Origin: Nephrocerus scutellatus
Taxonomy: Eukaryota > Arthropoda > Insecta > Diptera > Pipunculidae
Length of the DNA stretch: 64,000 nt
Direction: 5' to 3'
NCBI GenBank assembly: GCA_947095585.1
Contig: OX352764.1
Location: 71,319,536-71,383,535 of the forward strand
The notes under the pieces are model-generated. The model ran no database searches. It had not been told where the DNA came from and saw only the letters and a program-made list of their open reading frames with translations. Positions 1 through 10,862 of this stretch are shown here, one piece after another (positions within the stretch are counted from its first letter, which is position 1; every line of letters begins with the position of its first letter). The position numbers and the translations under genes were made by a program.

Positions 1-104
1 TTTCCCTTTAAAAGGCGTTTTTGAAAATATTGTGCGCACAAATTATTTATATATCTCAATTAATTTATATTTAGAAATGAGTTATTTAAAAAAAAAATTA
101 TGGT

Positions 105-905
105 TGATGCTATTATGGAGCCAAATTTAGCCACGAAAAACATTGATACATAGCAGCGAAAACAGCAACACGATTTAAGAATTTTCTCATTAAAAGTACG
201 CTCACTTTATATGGCTCGAGCTGAACAGCAGCTGTGCAATTATAGACCTGAAATAAAACTTCAAGATATGTTGTAGACAGGGAACGGTATCTTATAAAAA
301 TTAAAATATTCTTATACTTCAGTTTTCATAAAAGCCATGTGCACCCTTCGTACAAAATCAAAATCTAAGCTTCGAAACCGTTCACAGACCTACAGAGGAT
401 TCTGGATCCAGACGTTGTAACTCCAGAACTCAGTGCGGTGTTAATATTACTCTGGGGCTGCAATTAAATGAGAGAAAAACAAAGTCAGCAAAAAGAAGAT
501 CCATCCGAAATTGGTTCTTCAATTAAGAAAGCGGAGCGCGAATGGGAAGTAATGCAATCCTCAAGTATCTCGGGTCAAATATAGCAGCCGATAACAGCAT
601 AAAACAGAAATACGCGTCGCTTGAATCTAACAAAGCCACAGCCAAATAATTGGAAGACTATTGAAATCCAGGAATTAATAAACAAAAAAAAATAAGAATT
701 GGGTTATTACCAAAATGCATTTAGACCTATTAGCCGCACTCAAGACGAAAGTCTTACGGATAACTGTTGGCCCAGTATGTGATGAAAGACGATTTCAGAG
801 ACTATATAACTACGAAATCAACGGGCGTTTATGCTCCGGTCACCTACCCCTCTTGACCGAAGAGGATACTGCTTGTTGTCTCGCACATGACATGAGAAAA
901 GTAAC
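105..905 (+). mobile_element. RTE-type LINE, highly degenerate copy
   Basis: Remnant of the same LINE family seen intact-enough at 56590-58530. The opening part (about 165-290) matches the endonuclease start there (motif acgatttaagaattttctca). The part from about 520 matches the RT thumb, and 715-870 matches the C-terminal segment (LLAAL.TKVLR.TVGPVCDE.RF.RLYNYEI). Much of the RT, including the catalytic YADD region, is missing, so the copy is a patchwork of deletions with many stops. The 65-codon frame at 715-912 is only the surviving C-terminal piece. It ends where a Helitron-like repeat begins at about 911. Family assignment to RTE rests on similarity of the C-terminal region and the endonuclease to insect RTE proteins. 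Confidence 0.7.
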
Positions 906-910
906 AAAGT

Positions 911-1582
911 AAAAAACAGCCCTTAAAAATTAAAATTGCTCTTGTAGGTTTTCTTATCGGAAATACACATTTAATCGGATAAATTTCTGAAAAATTTGTA
1001 TGGGAGCCCCTCGACCACGTCGCCCGATTTTTGCAAAAAGTGTTGTCCATCGGAGATACATATGTGTATAAAATTTGAAGAAAATCGTGTAAATTTTGTA
1101 AAATATTTGTATGGGAGCCCCCCGAGGCCTGAGGGGCCGCAAATATTAATAGAATGTGTTGTTATCATAGATACATATGTTTGCAAAGTTTTAATAAAAT
1201 CGGGCTATAGGAAGTTGGCAAAAAATTTATCAAAATATTTGCTCCAGCCAGCCAGCCACGGGCGCGCGATTAATATAATAATAATATTCGGCGCGACCAA
1301 GGCCTAGCTTCTCGCGACCATTTGTGTTGTGCATGTATATTTTTGGACATGAATGGAAGGGTCCTACAATTTAAGGCCGGTTCCGAACGGCAAATTGAAA
1401 AGCTTTCCGTGACAAGTTATTACTCTCTGAACGTTTGTCACCCATTCGCGAGAGGTGGGACACCGTGAAAAATACTTTTTGGTGTTGCTGGGATTCGAAC
1501 CACGAACCCCCTGCTCAGTAGCCATGCTCTTTTCCACTGAGCCACGGCGCCCACTGAAGTTAATATAGAGAATTCAAAAAAG
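911..1582 (+). mobile_element. Helitron-like repeat with minisatellite core, copy A
   Basis: Begins with the family 5' motif (aaaaaacagcccttaaaaatt) and ends with the family 3' motif (gttaatatagagaattc). In between are about two tandem units carrying gatacatatgtgtataaaatttg and tatgggagccccccga, then a ccagccagccag tract and cacgggc. It is interrupted near its 3' end by a SINE at 1278-1556. Noncoding; the 103-codon frame at 996-1307 is a by-product of the repeat. Helentron/DINE-1-like nature is inferred from structure (inverted subterminal motif TAAATTCTCTA/TAGAGAATTTA, central tandem repeats, no visible target duplication), not from a transposase. Confidence 0.7.
1278..1556 (-). mobile_element. 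tRNA-derived SINE, copy 1 (nearly full length)
   Basis: Read on the minus strand, it begins gggcgccgtggctcagtgg (pol III box A region), has ggttcgaatcccagcaac (box B), then a body shared with six other copies in the window, and ends in gccgaatattatta with an ATT-rich tail. It lies inside Helitron-like copy A. The string ttaatata occurs on both sides (1270-1277 and 1560-1567) and is the probable target duplication; uninterrupted relatives have only one copy at this spot. Confidence 0.85.
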
Positions 1583-1924
1583 GCACAAATGTTTTATGTC
1601 CTTAGGGAATTTCCAGACATAATTTCCGGAATATGCAGAAACCGACGTTCGCAGAACCTATTATTGTTTGATATGTATATGTATTTAATTGTAACTTTTG
1701 TTTTCTTGGGCCAGGGAAAGTAAAACTCAATTGACAACAATAACTTTAAGGCCTACCGCTTACAAAAAATCTAGTGACCTTTTAGTATTATTGATTTCGC
1801 CAAATATAAGAAATTAATCAATAAATTAACATCTGCCTACGACAATTAATTTTTCAGTTCTTTCCAAGTATGGGTGCAACTACTTTAAAGCGCCCCTTAA
1901 TGTTTTAGCTTCCATATCCCATTA
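1583..1924. other. no recognised feature
   Basis: AT-rich sequence between the Helitron-like copy A and the retroposed segment. I see no coding signal or repeat shared with the rest of the window. Confidence 0.5.
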
Positions 1925-2307
1925 TACTTTATATCCAGTAGTATACAGTCACATCGCTAATTTAAATGTCATAGCAATAAATAATTGGGAAAATGCAACT
2001 TATATGTTTATGTTTATAATCATGACATCAACATTTATAATATACTAATATAGAACGAGAATGAGAATGAGATCGAAAAAGTGAACGAGAACTAGAACTA
2101 GAACGAGAACGAGAAAGAGTACTATTTTATTATGCTGATACCGCTGCTCAATACAAAAATCCAATGGAAAATAGCACCTTCAGGTTTTCACGAACTTTCA
2201 TTTTTTTCGGGCAACTTTTCCAATTTTTCTTTACGTAAAACCCTTATTATTAAGAAGATTTTTAAAAAAATACTTTATATCCAGTAGTATACAGTCACAT
2301 CGCTAAT
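1925..2307 (+). repeat. retroposed 310-bp segment with 36-bp target duplication
   Basis: The core at 1961-2270 matches 5864-6180 almost base for base (shared run includes gaacgagaatgagaatgaga and tatgctgataccgctgctca). It is bounded by a perfect 36-bp direct repeat: 1925-1960 and 2271-2306, both starting tactttatatccagtagtat. The 3' end stops at an A-rich point (gatttttaaaaaaa), whereas the other copy continues. This is what target-primed reverse transcription of a prematurely ended transcript would leave. It contains a purine-rich GAACGAGA simple-repeat tract. No ORF. Confidence 0.75.
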
Positions 2308-2999
2308 AGTTAAGTGCTTCCAGGTTTAATTTATTAAACATGTGCGTGCAAATTGTTAATTAAGATTGTTCAGTACCCGCACATTTCTTCGAAAGCAATT
2401 GATAAGATACGACTATTACCTTCTGTTGTTATTTAGAAACTTTTCAATTGATATTTCTAGTTATTTCCACTTTTACGTAAATAGCTCACAAAAAGAATGG
2501 CATAATAAATCGTTTAGTTTTGATAAGCGAAAATTAATTGAAAGATTAAAGGGCAGTTTATAATATTAAATCGATTTTGAACAAGTTAATACTTTTAATT
2601 AAAGTGGTGAATTATTTATCCCAGTTGTCCCAGTTATTTTATATTTTTACTTTGTGCGCAGTGGCGCTTGGTTGACCGGTATCTTACCACTAGCACAAAA
2701 TACATGACAGTTCATGTTTTCAATGTACCAAACATATGCGTATAGTTTCAGAAGGTTTAAAATATAAAATTCTGCAAAACAGAAGCGTTTAAAAAAATTT
2801 CTAAGAGGCACCTTGAGCCAATTTTCAGACATCTTTCAAAATGTTACACTTCATGTTTTCTTGGAATACAAACAAACACCGTGCAAAATTTCATAAATCT
2901 AAGAAGAACGTTTTTGGATTTATAAACATACATACATATCCAAATAAAGAAAATTTGTTATTCATATTATATATGAATATACATATTTATAAATTATTT
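2308..2999. other. no recognised feature
   Basis: AT-rich. Contains a 65-codon open frame at 2366-2563 and a 61-codon frame at 2647-2832 (minus), neither with recognisable motifs or codon bias. I regard both as chance. Confidence 0.5.
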
Positions 3000-3240
3000 T
3001 AAATCATCAGAATTCCGTTTGGTACTACAATTATGTGGTCCGGACTAGCATGCATAAATCTTTCCATTGGCACTGATTTCAAACCGATGCCATCCAGTTT
3101 CGCAACCTACACTTTGGGCGTCCCACTCTACACCAGACTTCCAGAAAGAGTTTTGGGATAACATGCTCCGAAGGTTCGTAAATCTTACTATTAAGGACTC
3201 CTTTTGACCAATGTGAACTAGGTGTTCTGCCAACTAGAGT
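3000..3240 (-). mobile_element. RTE-type LINE, 3' fragment (degenerate)
   Basis: On the minus strand it parallels the better 3' fragment at 20872-21135: the region corresponding to the protein end (GRL.. ARKVL, WKDGVDQ, NWMTSA.N) is recognisable despite many changes. It stops at a point equivalent to the LGRL motif, as does the 20.9-kb copy. It lies just upstream of, and opposite to, another copy of the same family (3275-4405). Confidence 0.55.
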
Positions 3241-3274
3241 CTACCGAAATTAATATTTGGATATGCATATTATG

Positions 3275-4405
3275 CAAGAATACTCTTAGGCAGGTGATGG
3301 GAAAATGTGCAGAGTTTCAAAACTCACTACACCATCTTTTTATAGACTTTAAAGCCGCCTATGATAGCATAGCCATAGTAGAACTTTATAAAGCCATGAT
3401 AAACTGACATGACTATGTAGGTTGACCATGACCAATGTTAAAGGCCAAGTAAAAATATCCGAATCACTATCAAGCCCATTCAAAATCTATAACGGGTTCG
3501 ACAAGGAGATGGACTGGTCTGCGTCCTCTTCAAACTGGCGTTGGAGAAATTGATCCTAGACTCTGACGTAACGGCGAGAGGAACAATCCTCTATAAATCC
3601 ATTTAGATACAGGCTTACGCAGTCGATATTGACATTGTTGGTAGAATCTAAAGAGCTACAGGAAGCTTTTATCCAGATCGAGCAGGCGGCACGAAATTTG
3701 GTGCTGCACATAAATGAGAGCAAAGCAAAGTACATGGTGGCCACGTATGCGACTAGAAGATCCAACATTGGTCCCGCAATTAAAATAGTAGAGCGCGAAT
3801 TTGAAGTAGTGCAATACTTTAACTATATCGGGTCAACTGTAGCAGCCGATAACAGCATAGAATCAGAAATACGCGCACGGTTGCTGAAAGCCAACAAAGC
3901 CTACTCTAGTCTGTCAAGATTCTTTAAATCCAGGAACTTAACCATAACATCCAAGCTGCTGGTATATAAGACAATGGTCATACTAGTACTTACATATGGA
4001 TCCGAGAATTGGGTGCTTAGCAAAAAGCATTCTGACCTCTTAGCCGCGTTCGAGAGAAAAGTCTTACAGAGAATTGTTGGCCCCGTATGTGAGAAAGGAC
4101 GATTCCGAAGACTCTATGATGATGATGTTGACATCATGAAGAGAATTAGGTTCGGTAGGCTCCGGTGGGCAGCACACCTAGCTCGCAGAGCGAAGAGGAT
4201 ACTGCTCGGAATGTCCCTTGCGGTAGGATTTATGGAACATGACAGTAAGGTCGGTAAAGCCTACGTTGGAAGGATGGCGTAGACCAGGACGCGAATAGTT
4301 TAGGGATGTCAAACTGGATGACATCGGCTCGAAATCGGGACCGGTGGAAAGATTTTTTTCGGAAGGCCAGGACCGAACCCCGAGTGCAAATCCAAATATG
4401 ATGAT
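3275..4405 (+). mobile_element. RTE-type LINE, RT and C-terminal half
   Basis: Starts in the RT palm (TLRQVMGKCAEFQNSLHHLF, then IDFKAAYDS, motif A) and runs to the family 3' end (ccaaatatgatgataat). A 217-codon frame (3629-4282) covers the thumb and C-terminal segment: QEAFIQIEQAARNLVLHINE, FNYIGST, LTYGSENWVLSKKHSDLLAA. Motif C, normally YADD, reads YAVD at about 3614-3627, so the catalytic aspartate is lost. Frame breaks occur around 3405, 3480 and 3600. The short ATGATG-type 3' tail rather than poly(A) is typical of RTE elements. Confidence 0.8.
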
Positions 4406-4691
4406 AATACTATGCAACATGGAAATATTGCGGTAATGGCTAAATTTTAGTCTTGTATTCATCTGCAAAATATCGGTTTTTACAATTGTGCGTAGGACGC
4501 CCCCATCAACTGCAATACGCAGGGAGACGGTTTAAATCAAACAAAGGAATTATAAAATCACATAAATAAAATACTTTTTCTGCATTTGGTATAGTGATCT
4601 ACAACGTTGTAGAATTCAACTCCGTTTAATAAAGTGAACCTTTGTCACATAGCAACATAGCAACAAGTGATAAAAGTAATAATACTGTCAC
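4406..4691. other. no recognised feature
   Basis: Unique AT-rich sequence between the RTE fragment and the SINE at 4692. Nothing supported. Confidence 0.5.
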
Positions 4692-4961
4692 GCACCGTGG
4701 CTCAGTGAATCCCGAATCGAATCCCAGTAACACCAAAAGTACTTTTCACGGTGGCCCACCTCTCGCGAATGGGAGACAAACGTTCCGAGAGTAATAACTT
4801 GTCACGGAATGCTTCTCAATTTGCCTTTCGGATTCGGCCTTAAATTGTAGGTTTGGTCCCTTCCGTTTGTGTCCAAAAATATTCATGCACAACAATAATG
4901 GTCGCGAGAAGCTAGGCCTTGGGCCGCAACGGTCTGTCGCGCCGAATATTATTATTATTAT
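4692..4961 (+). mobile_element. tRNA-derived SINE, copy 2 (tRNA part deleted)
   Basis: Starts caccgtggctcagtg (box A), then loses roughly 30 bases before cgaatcccagtaacacc (box B region), so the anticodon-arm equivalent is missing. The body (cacggtggcccacctctcgc, aaattgtaggt) and tail gccgaatattattattatta are intact. Probable target duplication tgtcac(g) at 4686-4692 and 4962-4968. Confidence 0.85.
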
Positions 4962-5240
4962 TGTCACGAAAAAGGTTTTAGTTCAATTAACCGCGCCATC
5001 TGTAGACTAATAGAATAAGCATTATAAATAAAACCATGGGTCAGTAAAGTTGTTTGTAAATTTTATATAACAGGTGTACGTGTGGAGCACGTGTGGAAAA
5101 TGTATACAGGATTACATTAATATGGACTTGTGTGTACATAGCTATATTTAGTACTTGTTCCATTTATGTACTTGTTATATGGTGAACTTTATATCACCAA
5201 TCAAATCACCAATGTAATTTGTGAACTTTTTGTTAACTTA
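4962..5240 (+). repeat. dispersed repeat, possibly LTR-derived
   Basis: Resembles the right edge of the window (63812-64000): both start tgt..cgaaaaa, share a gta gat/gac ta stretch, then tataacaggtgtac / tataacagatgtacc, gtgtacata and tgctatatggtga / tgttatatggtga. The TGT start and unit-like reappearance suggest an old solo LTR, but no TG..CA ends, primer site or pol gene are visible. Weak. Confidence 0.3.
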
Positions 5241-5863
5241 AGTTGAAATTTAATGAATTAACGAACTTATTTTTGTGTTTTTATTTGAAAAATCCATTAC
5301 GAACTCTGTAAAGCACAAATTTCGTAAAAATATTTTATGAAGTTTGAAAATTTGCTCTAACTCCTTACAGTAACTTTTGATGGATACATTTTTATTATTA
5401 TATAGGTCTTTTATATTTTAATAACTTTTAAAACAGATTGTTAGATTAAATAAAGGCTTTTAAAACTGATTTACGTTCACTGCGTATATACTCCGTATAC
5501 GAGTATATACGTTCCGGCTTTTATAGAGTGAACGCTTACATTTGATAAATATTTTTCCGCACATCAAAATATGAAATTTTCGTTTTACCTTTTATCATCA
5601 ACATATTAATTTTGATGGTACATATTCAATATTTATAGCTGTAGTAATTAACTATATAGTATAGTATAAAATGCCGCTTCTTCATATTATTCGTCAGTCA
5701 TCGATAAGCCTCGTCCTGATTTTAACGAACACAGACAAAATAAAATTACGAAAAGTTCAGAAATTTTCATTAATTAGTTTTTTTACGCTTTGCCATACCG
5801 CTTATCTGCCAACGCACATAATGAGTTCAATTATTTAAGCTCATAGCTCTTGAAATTTATTAT
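5241..5863. other. no recognised feature
   Basis: Very AT-rich. Nothing coding. A short near-palindrome actccgtatacgagtatata lies near 5488. Confidence 0.5.
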
Positions 5864-6245
5864 TTAAATGTCATAGCAATAAATAATTGGGCAAATGCAA
5901 CTTATATGTTTATGTTTATAATCATGAAACATTTATAAGATACTAATAGAATAGAACGAGAATGAGAATGAGACCGAAAAAGTGAACGAGAACTAGAACT
6001 AGAACGAGAACGAGAAAGAGTACTATTTTATTATGCTGATACCGCTGCTCAATACAAAAATCCAATGGAAAATAGCACCTTCAGGTTTTCACGAACTTTC
6101 ATTTTTTTCGGGCAACTTTTCCAATTTTTCTTTACGTAAAAACCTTATTTGGACTATTAAGAAGATTTTTTAAAAAATAAGCCAAATCGGTTTAGCCGTT
6201 CTCAAGTGATGCGCCTACAAATGAACATCATTTAATTTTTATTTA
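5864..6245 (+). repeat. dispersed repeat, longer copy of the 1961-2270 segment
   Basis: Matches 1961-2270 and then continues through gccaaatcggtttagccg and ttctcaagtgatgcgcctac to an AT-rich end (tttttatttatgtagatgag). That closing phrase resembles 3' untranslated ends common to insect non-LTR elements, so this may be the 3' part of a retrotransposon or its SINE. No ORF. Confidence 0.6.
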
Positions 6246-7254
6246 TGTAGATGAGAATCAAAAAACATATTACTAGCAAACATATTAAAAATAATAAAAA
6301 ATATATTATTTTTTGCATTTTACCTTAATAAAATCCGTACACACGAAAAATCAGCATCGCGAGAACAATAAAAAAGTGCTGCAGATCGAATCGGTCATGT
6401 GTAGGAATTGATTTCGACCTACAATCCTGTATCGAACAAAAGAGGCAAAACACGAACGGCAACAATAAGTACCAACAAACATATACGAACATTAACAATA
6501 CAAATAAATTGTTGACACCGGGAAATGTGTAGACTTTAAATGATTTTTATCCTGTTGTCGATCGTTGTCCTTCGAAATAATTCAGGAAAATTGTTGTTGC
6601 TTATACTACGTGATGGGGAATTCTGTTGCAACAAAGCCAAGTATTCTTCATTCATTTAAACGCATTCTTTTGGTTTATGGGAGGTCATACAAAGTTCAGT
6701 AATCATCGACAACGATGATATTTAACATATATATAATCACATATCCATACTGAGCCTAGCTATTGAACAACGAATCGACATTGTCCCTTAACAACTGAAA
6801 ACATTCATTGATTGCTGATTATAAAATTAATCTACGTTTTCAATAATAATTTGCAGAGAAAATAAGTTGTATTTTCTTTTCAAAAGAAGCAATTATAAGC
6901 AAGCGTTCATGTGAAAAAATGTAGCCCGCTTAAAATTCGTCATTTGGCTAATATTTGTTACATTTAGATCATTAGAAAAAGGATGAAGATGCAACTATTC
7001 CATTTAAATAGAATTATCAATCAATTAAAAAAAGGGTTGTAATGACGTAACGTAACGTATTTAAAAAAAACAAGAGTTTGTTTTCTTTCTTTAATGGTAA
7101 TTGACAGTAAACGAAAGATTACAAATCATTCGTATACGCCCGTATATAAAAATATTTATTTGATAAGATTTCAATAATTCTACATAAAGCATACCCTAAA
7201 GGCGTACCACCGCAACGCCTTTGAGTCAACATTTGGATTTATATTTGTAACTTT
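6246..7254. other. no recognised feature
   Basis: About 1 kb of AT-rich sequence with no open frame over 60 codons and no match to other parts of the window that I could see. Confidence 0.5.
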
Positions 7255-8925
7255 AAACGCACTAGACTGAAAGATCTGCAACCGGCAAAAGAGTACAGTA
7301 TATAGACTGATGCTATATTACTTAACCCAGATCCTAATGGCGGTCAGCCATCAGCAGAGAGGGTAATCTGATCGCTGATCTGAAAGGCATCTTAAAGCGA
7401 TGGGAAGATCACTTTCATGAGTAGCTAAATTGCCAGCTAACTGAGGAATTGGAGGCTCCACCAATGACCAAAGACCACTCTAAGCTCGATACCAAGCATA
7501 GACGAAGTTAGCATGGATCTGATAGCATCCCAGCGGAGCTGATTATAACAGGAGGCCCCACAATACACCAAGCAATTCATGAACTAATAGTGCGAGTATG
7601 GGAGAAAGTAGCGATGCCAGAAGACTGGCGAAGAGGCATCCTGTGCCTCGTACAATAGAAAGGAGATATCACAACATGCAGCAAATATCGTAGTATAACG
7701 TTGTTGAGTAACGCGTATAAGATTTTCTCCTCTATCCTTCAAGACAGGATAGCCCCATACGCTAAAGTAATCATTGGTCTATACCAGTGTGGCTTCATCC
7801 ATGGTAAATCAATAACTGATCAGATTTACACCCTAAGGCAGGTGATGGAAAAATGTCTTGAGTTTCAAAACTCACTACACCAGCTTTTTATAGACTTTAA
7901 TGCCACCTATGATAGCATAGCCAGAGTAGAACTTAATAAAGCCATGAGAGAACTCGGCATCCCAAATAAACTCACACGACTATGTAGGTTGACCATGACC
8001 AATGTAATAAGCCAACTAAAAATATCCGGATCACTATCAAGACCATTCAAATCTATAGCGGGCTCCGACAAGGGGATGGACTGGCCTGCGTCCTCTTCAA
8101 CCTGGCGTAGGAGAAAGTGATCCGAGAGTCTGACGTAACGGCGAGAGGAACAATCCTCTATAAGTTCATTCAGATACTGGCTTACGCAGACGATATTGAC
8201 ATCGTTGTTGGAAACCAATGGTCTGTACAGGAAGCTTTCATCCAGATCGAGCAGGCAGCACGAAATCTTGGGCTGCACATAAATGAGAGCAAAACAAAGT
8301 ACATGGTGGCCACGTCTGCGAGTAGAAGATCCAACATTGGTCCCGCAATTAAATTAGTGGAGCACGAATTTCAAGTAGTGCAATCCTTTAACTATCTCGG
8401 GTCAGCTGTAGCAGCTGATAACGGCATGGTACCAGAAATACGCGCACGGTTGCTTAAAGCAAAAAAAACGTTCAAGACTCTTCAAATCCAGGAACTTAAC
8501 CATAACATCCAAGCTGCGGATATATAAGACAATGGTCATACCAGTACTTACATATGGATCCGAGACTTGTGTGCTCAGCAAAAAGCATTCTGACCTCTTA
8601 GCCGCGTTCGAGAGAAAAGTCTTACGTAGAATTGTTGGCCCCGTATGTGAGGAAGGACGGTTCCGGAGTATCTATAATGATGAGATCCACGAGGGTTACC
8701 GCGATATCGACGTTAATCCTGCTCGGAAAGTCCTTTGCGGTAGTATTTATGGAACACGACTGCGAGGCCGGCCAAGCCTACGCTGGAAGGATGGCGTAGA
8801 CCAGAACGCCCAGAGTTAAGGGATGCCTAACTGGATGACATCGGCTTGAAATCGGGACCGGTGGAGAGATTTTTTGCGGGACGCCAGGACCGGACACCGG
8901 TTGTAGAGCCAAATTTGATTATGAT
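7255..8925 (+). mobile_element. RTE-type LINE, RT domain through 3' end
   Basis: Longest RT-domain copy of this family in the window. From about 7480 to 7700 the pre-RT and RT0-RT2 blocks are readable with stops (IPAELI, ALIVRVWEK-like, EDWRRGILC). The frame at 7701-8120 gives LLSNAYKIFSSILQDRIAPY, CGFIHGKSITDQIYTLRQVM and LFIDFNATYDS (motif A). The frame at 8117-8527 carries LAYADDIDIV (motif C, intact) with an extra codon after it. The frame at 8532-8819 carries LTYGSETCVLSKKHSDLLAA, then a deletion removes the LGRLRW segment before ARKVLCGSIYGTRLRGRPSL. The 3' end is ccaaatttgattatgatga. Pseudogene: frameshifts at about 8110 and 8520 and upstream stops. Confidence 0.85.
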
Positions 8926-9739
8926 GAACGTCGTGTACTTTCAAGAGACTGGCCATACAAGGGAAGTTTAACGGAAAATACCTGGCTATTAAATTGTAGA
9001 TATTTAAATAGTTTTGAGAGTTTAAATTTGATTTATGGAATATTCGGTAACTTCTATGATTCTATAATTTTAACTATACATAATTAGGTTTAACTCATTT
9101 CTACGATAAGTGCGTTCACATACATGCAATAATTATTGTACAAAAACTAGCAAGTTGCCATAGATACCGTTTAATACCGCGGTCAGTTATAAGCTATATT
9201 TAATTCTGTGGTCGGTCAAATTACATTTTTTTACAACCACATCCCTTTTTTTAATTGGTAACATTAATCAATTCCTAGTTCTTCTACCTAAATATCTACA
9301 ACCGATATATAGAGTGGGCGCTCTATTGCTTCCTTTGCACTTCTGCAAACCCGAGACATAGATTTGAATGAAATTATATTTTATAACTAAAAACAAGGTT
9401 TACTCTATTCAATATACATCAAACTTAAAAAATATTGAATGGTCTTTATTTTATATTAATTTTAAAAGCGAATTGAAAAACCAGCCGTTTACTCTCCCTA
9501 CACATTGAACGTAAAATTATTGCGAATGAAAAATATTAAACATTACATCCTTGTCCGAAGTTGTAAGGGATATTTTGACCGTTGGTCTATGTGTGGCATA
9601 TATGTGGCATGTGCAAACAACTTAGCTAATTAAACATCTCTCTATATGATCGAAAAACCTAAAATGGGAGAAATTAAATTATTACAGCGTGTTTCGTAGG
9701 TGTTTTAATCAAAGTCTGTTTTAGTGATCTTAATTCATC
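8926..9739. other. no recognised feature
   Basis: AT-rich, no repeats shared with the window and no coding signal. Confidence 0.5.
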
Positions 9740-9744
9740 TTTAC

Positions 9745-10390
9745 TTTTTAAATTCTCTATTCGCGTCGGCATGTGTCTGTCTGTCTGTGAGTAGGTTGCT
9801 GGAGAATTTTCGCGATAAATTTTTAACCCACTTCCAAAATCCCGAATTTTCCAAATTTTCTGACGTATGTATCTCCAGTGACAACACGTATTTAAAAGAT
9901 ATGAAAGAGATCGGACCACAGGGCCTAGGGCGTCGATATAATTTTGTTTAAAAATTAACCCGATTTTCTTCAATTTTTATATGCATGTGTATCTCCGGTA
10001 ATATGTTTTGTAAAACTTTGCAATCGAGCGGGCCCAGGTGCCAAGGTGCTCCCACATAGTTTTTATGAGTTCGTTTTTGTTTGCAAAATTTAAGAAGGCT
10101 TCTACATATAAATTCTGTACAATTTATGTAAACATAAGAAAAAATATTTGTATGGGGGCCACCTGATTAAAATGTCCGACCCTCTCCAAAATATGTTGGT
10201 TCTAGTTTAATTTAAATACCAAACTGGTGAGCAAGAAACATAAGATTTGTAAAATCTCCTATGGTGACCCCTTGACCCAAGAGTCTGACCACTTCTATAA
10301 AATAACGAAAACCTGTTCATTACGGTCAAAACCTCTATGCAGGTTTTAACGCGATCGAATGAGCTGTGTGAAAACTTATAAACAACATAC
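9745..10390 (-). mobile_element. Helitron-like repeat, degenerate copy B
   Basis: Left edge tttttaaattctctatt is the inverted form of the family 3' end. It is followed by tctgtctgtctg, ttaacccacttcc and, at 9964-10000, the inverted unit motif (cccgattttcttcaa, gcatgtgtatctccg). From about 10030 to 10390 only scattered unit pieces (tatttgtatgggggcc) remain and some are in the opposite orientation, so the right boundary is uncertain. Confidence 0.5.
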
Positions 10391-10721
10391 ATACATACTT
10401 ACAGATTTTTATATCTATTTCTTTAGATTATTTTCATTACAATTATTCAGTTTTTTTACTATAGCTTATATAAAATGGAAATAAGTAAAAAAAATTCATG
10501 CACAAAATTTTAATGTTTATGACAGAAAAAGTGGGAGCAATGCTCATGCCTAATTGCATTATAACAAGAACGGTGTAGTAAAGTATCTCACAATATTGGA
10601 GCGCCCTTTAGATTTGTGAGCATACATTTTTCTTGTGCCCTGAGTTATTAGCAGTTAATAGATGAATGAATAATACGTAAATGAAAATATTTTTGATCTT
10701 AGGGGTATAGGTGAAATTTGA

Positions 10722-10862
10722 TTTCGCGTTACGCCGTCACCGCTTCACCACGTCAACGCGTAACCACGACACCACGTCACCGATTAAAGAATTTGCCAAA
10801 TGATATATTTTTCGGGGTCGCTGAGATGAATAGGTACGGTAAGACACCACTAGCATAGGGGT
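10722..10862. repeat. short CACCACGTCA repeat and minisatellite fragment
   Basis: 10735-10785 is a degenerate array of caccacgtcaacgcgtaacc-like words. 10808-10862 carries ttttcggggtcgctgagatg and gtaagacacc, a single unit of the minisatellite found as an array at 55540-55930 and near 22800. Confidence 0.5.

Noticed and set aside
996..1307. 103-codon open frame as a gene
   Set aside because: It is the minisatellite unit of the Helitron-like repeat read in its stop-poor frame and runs on into an inserted SINE; the same peptide appears in other noncoding copies.
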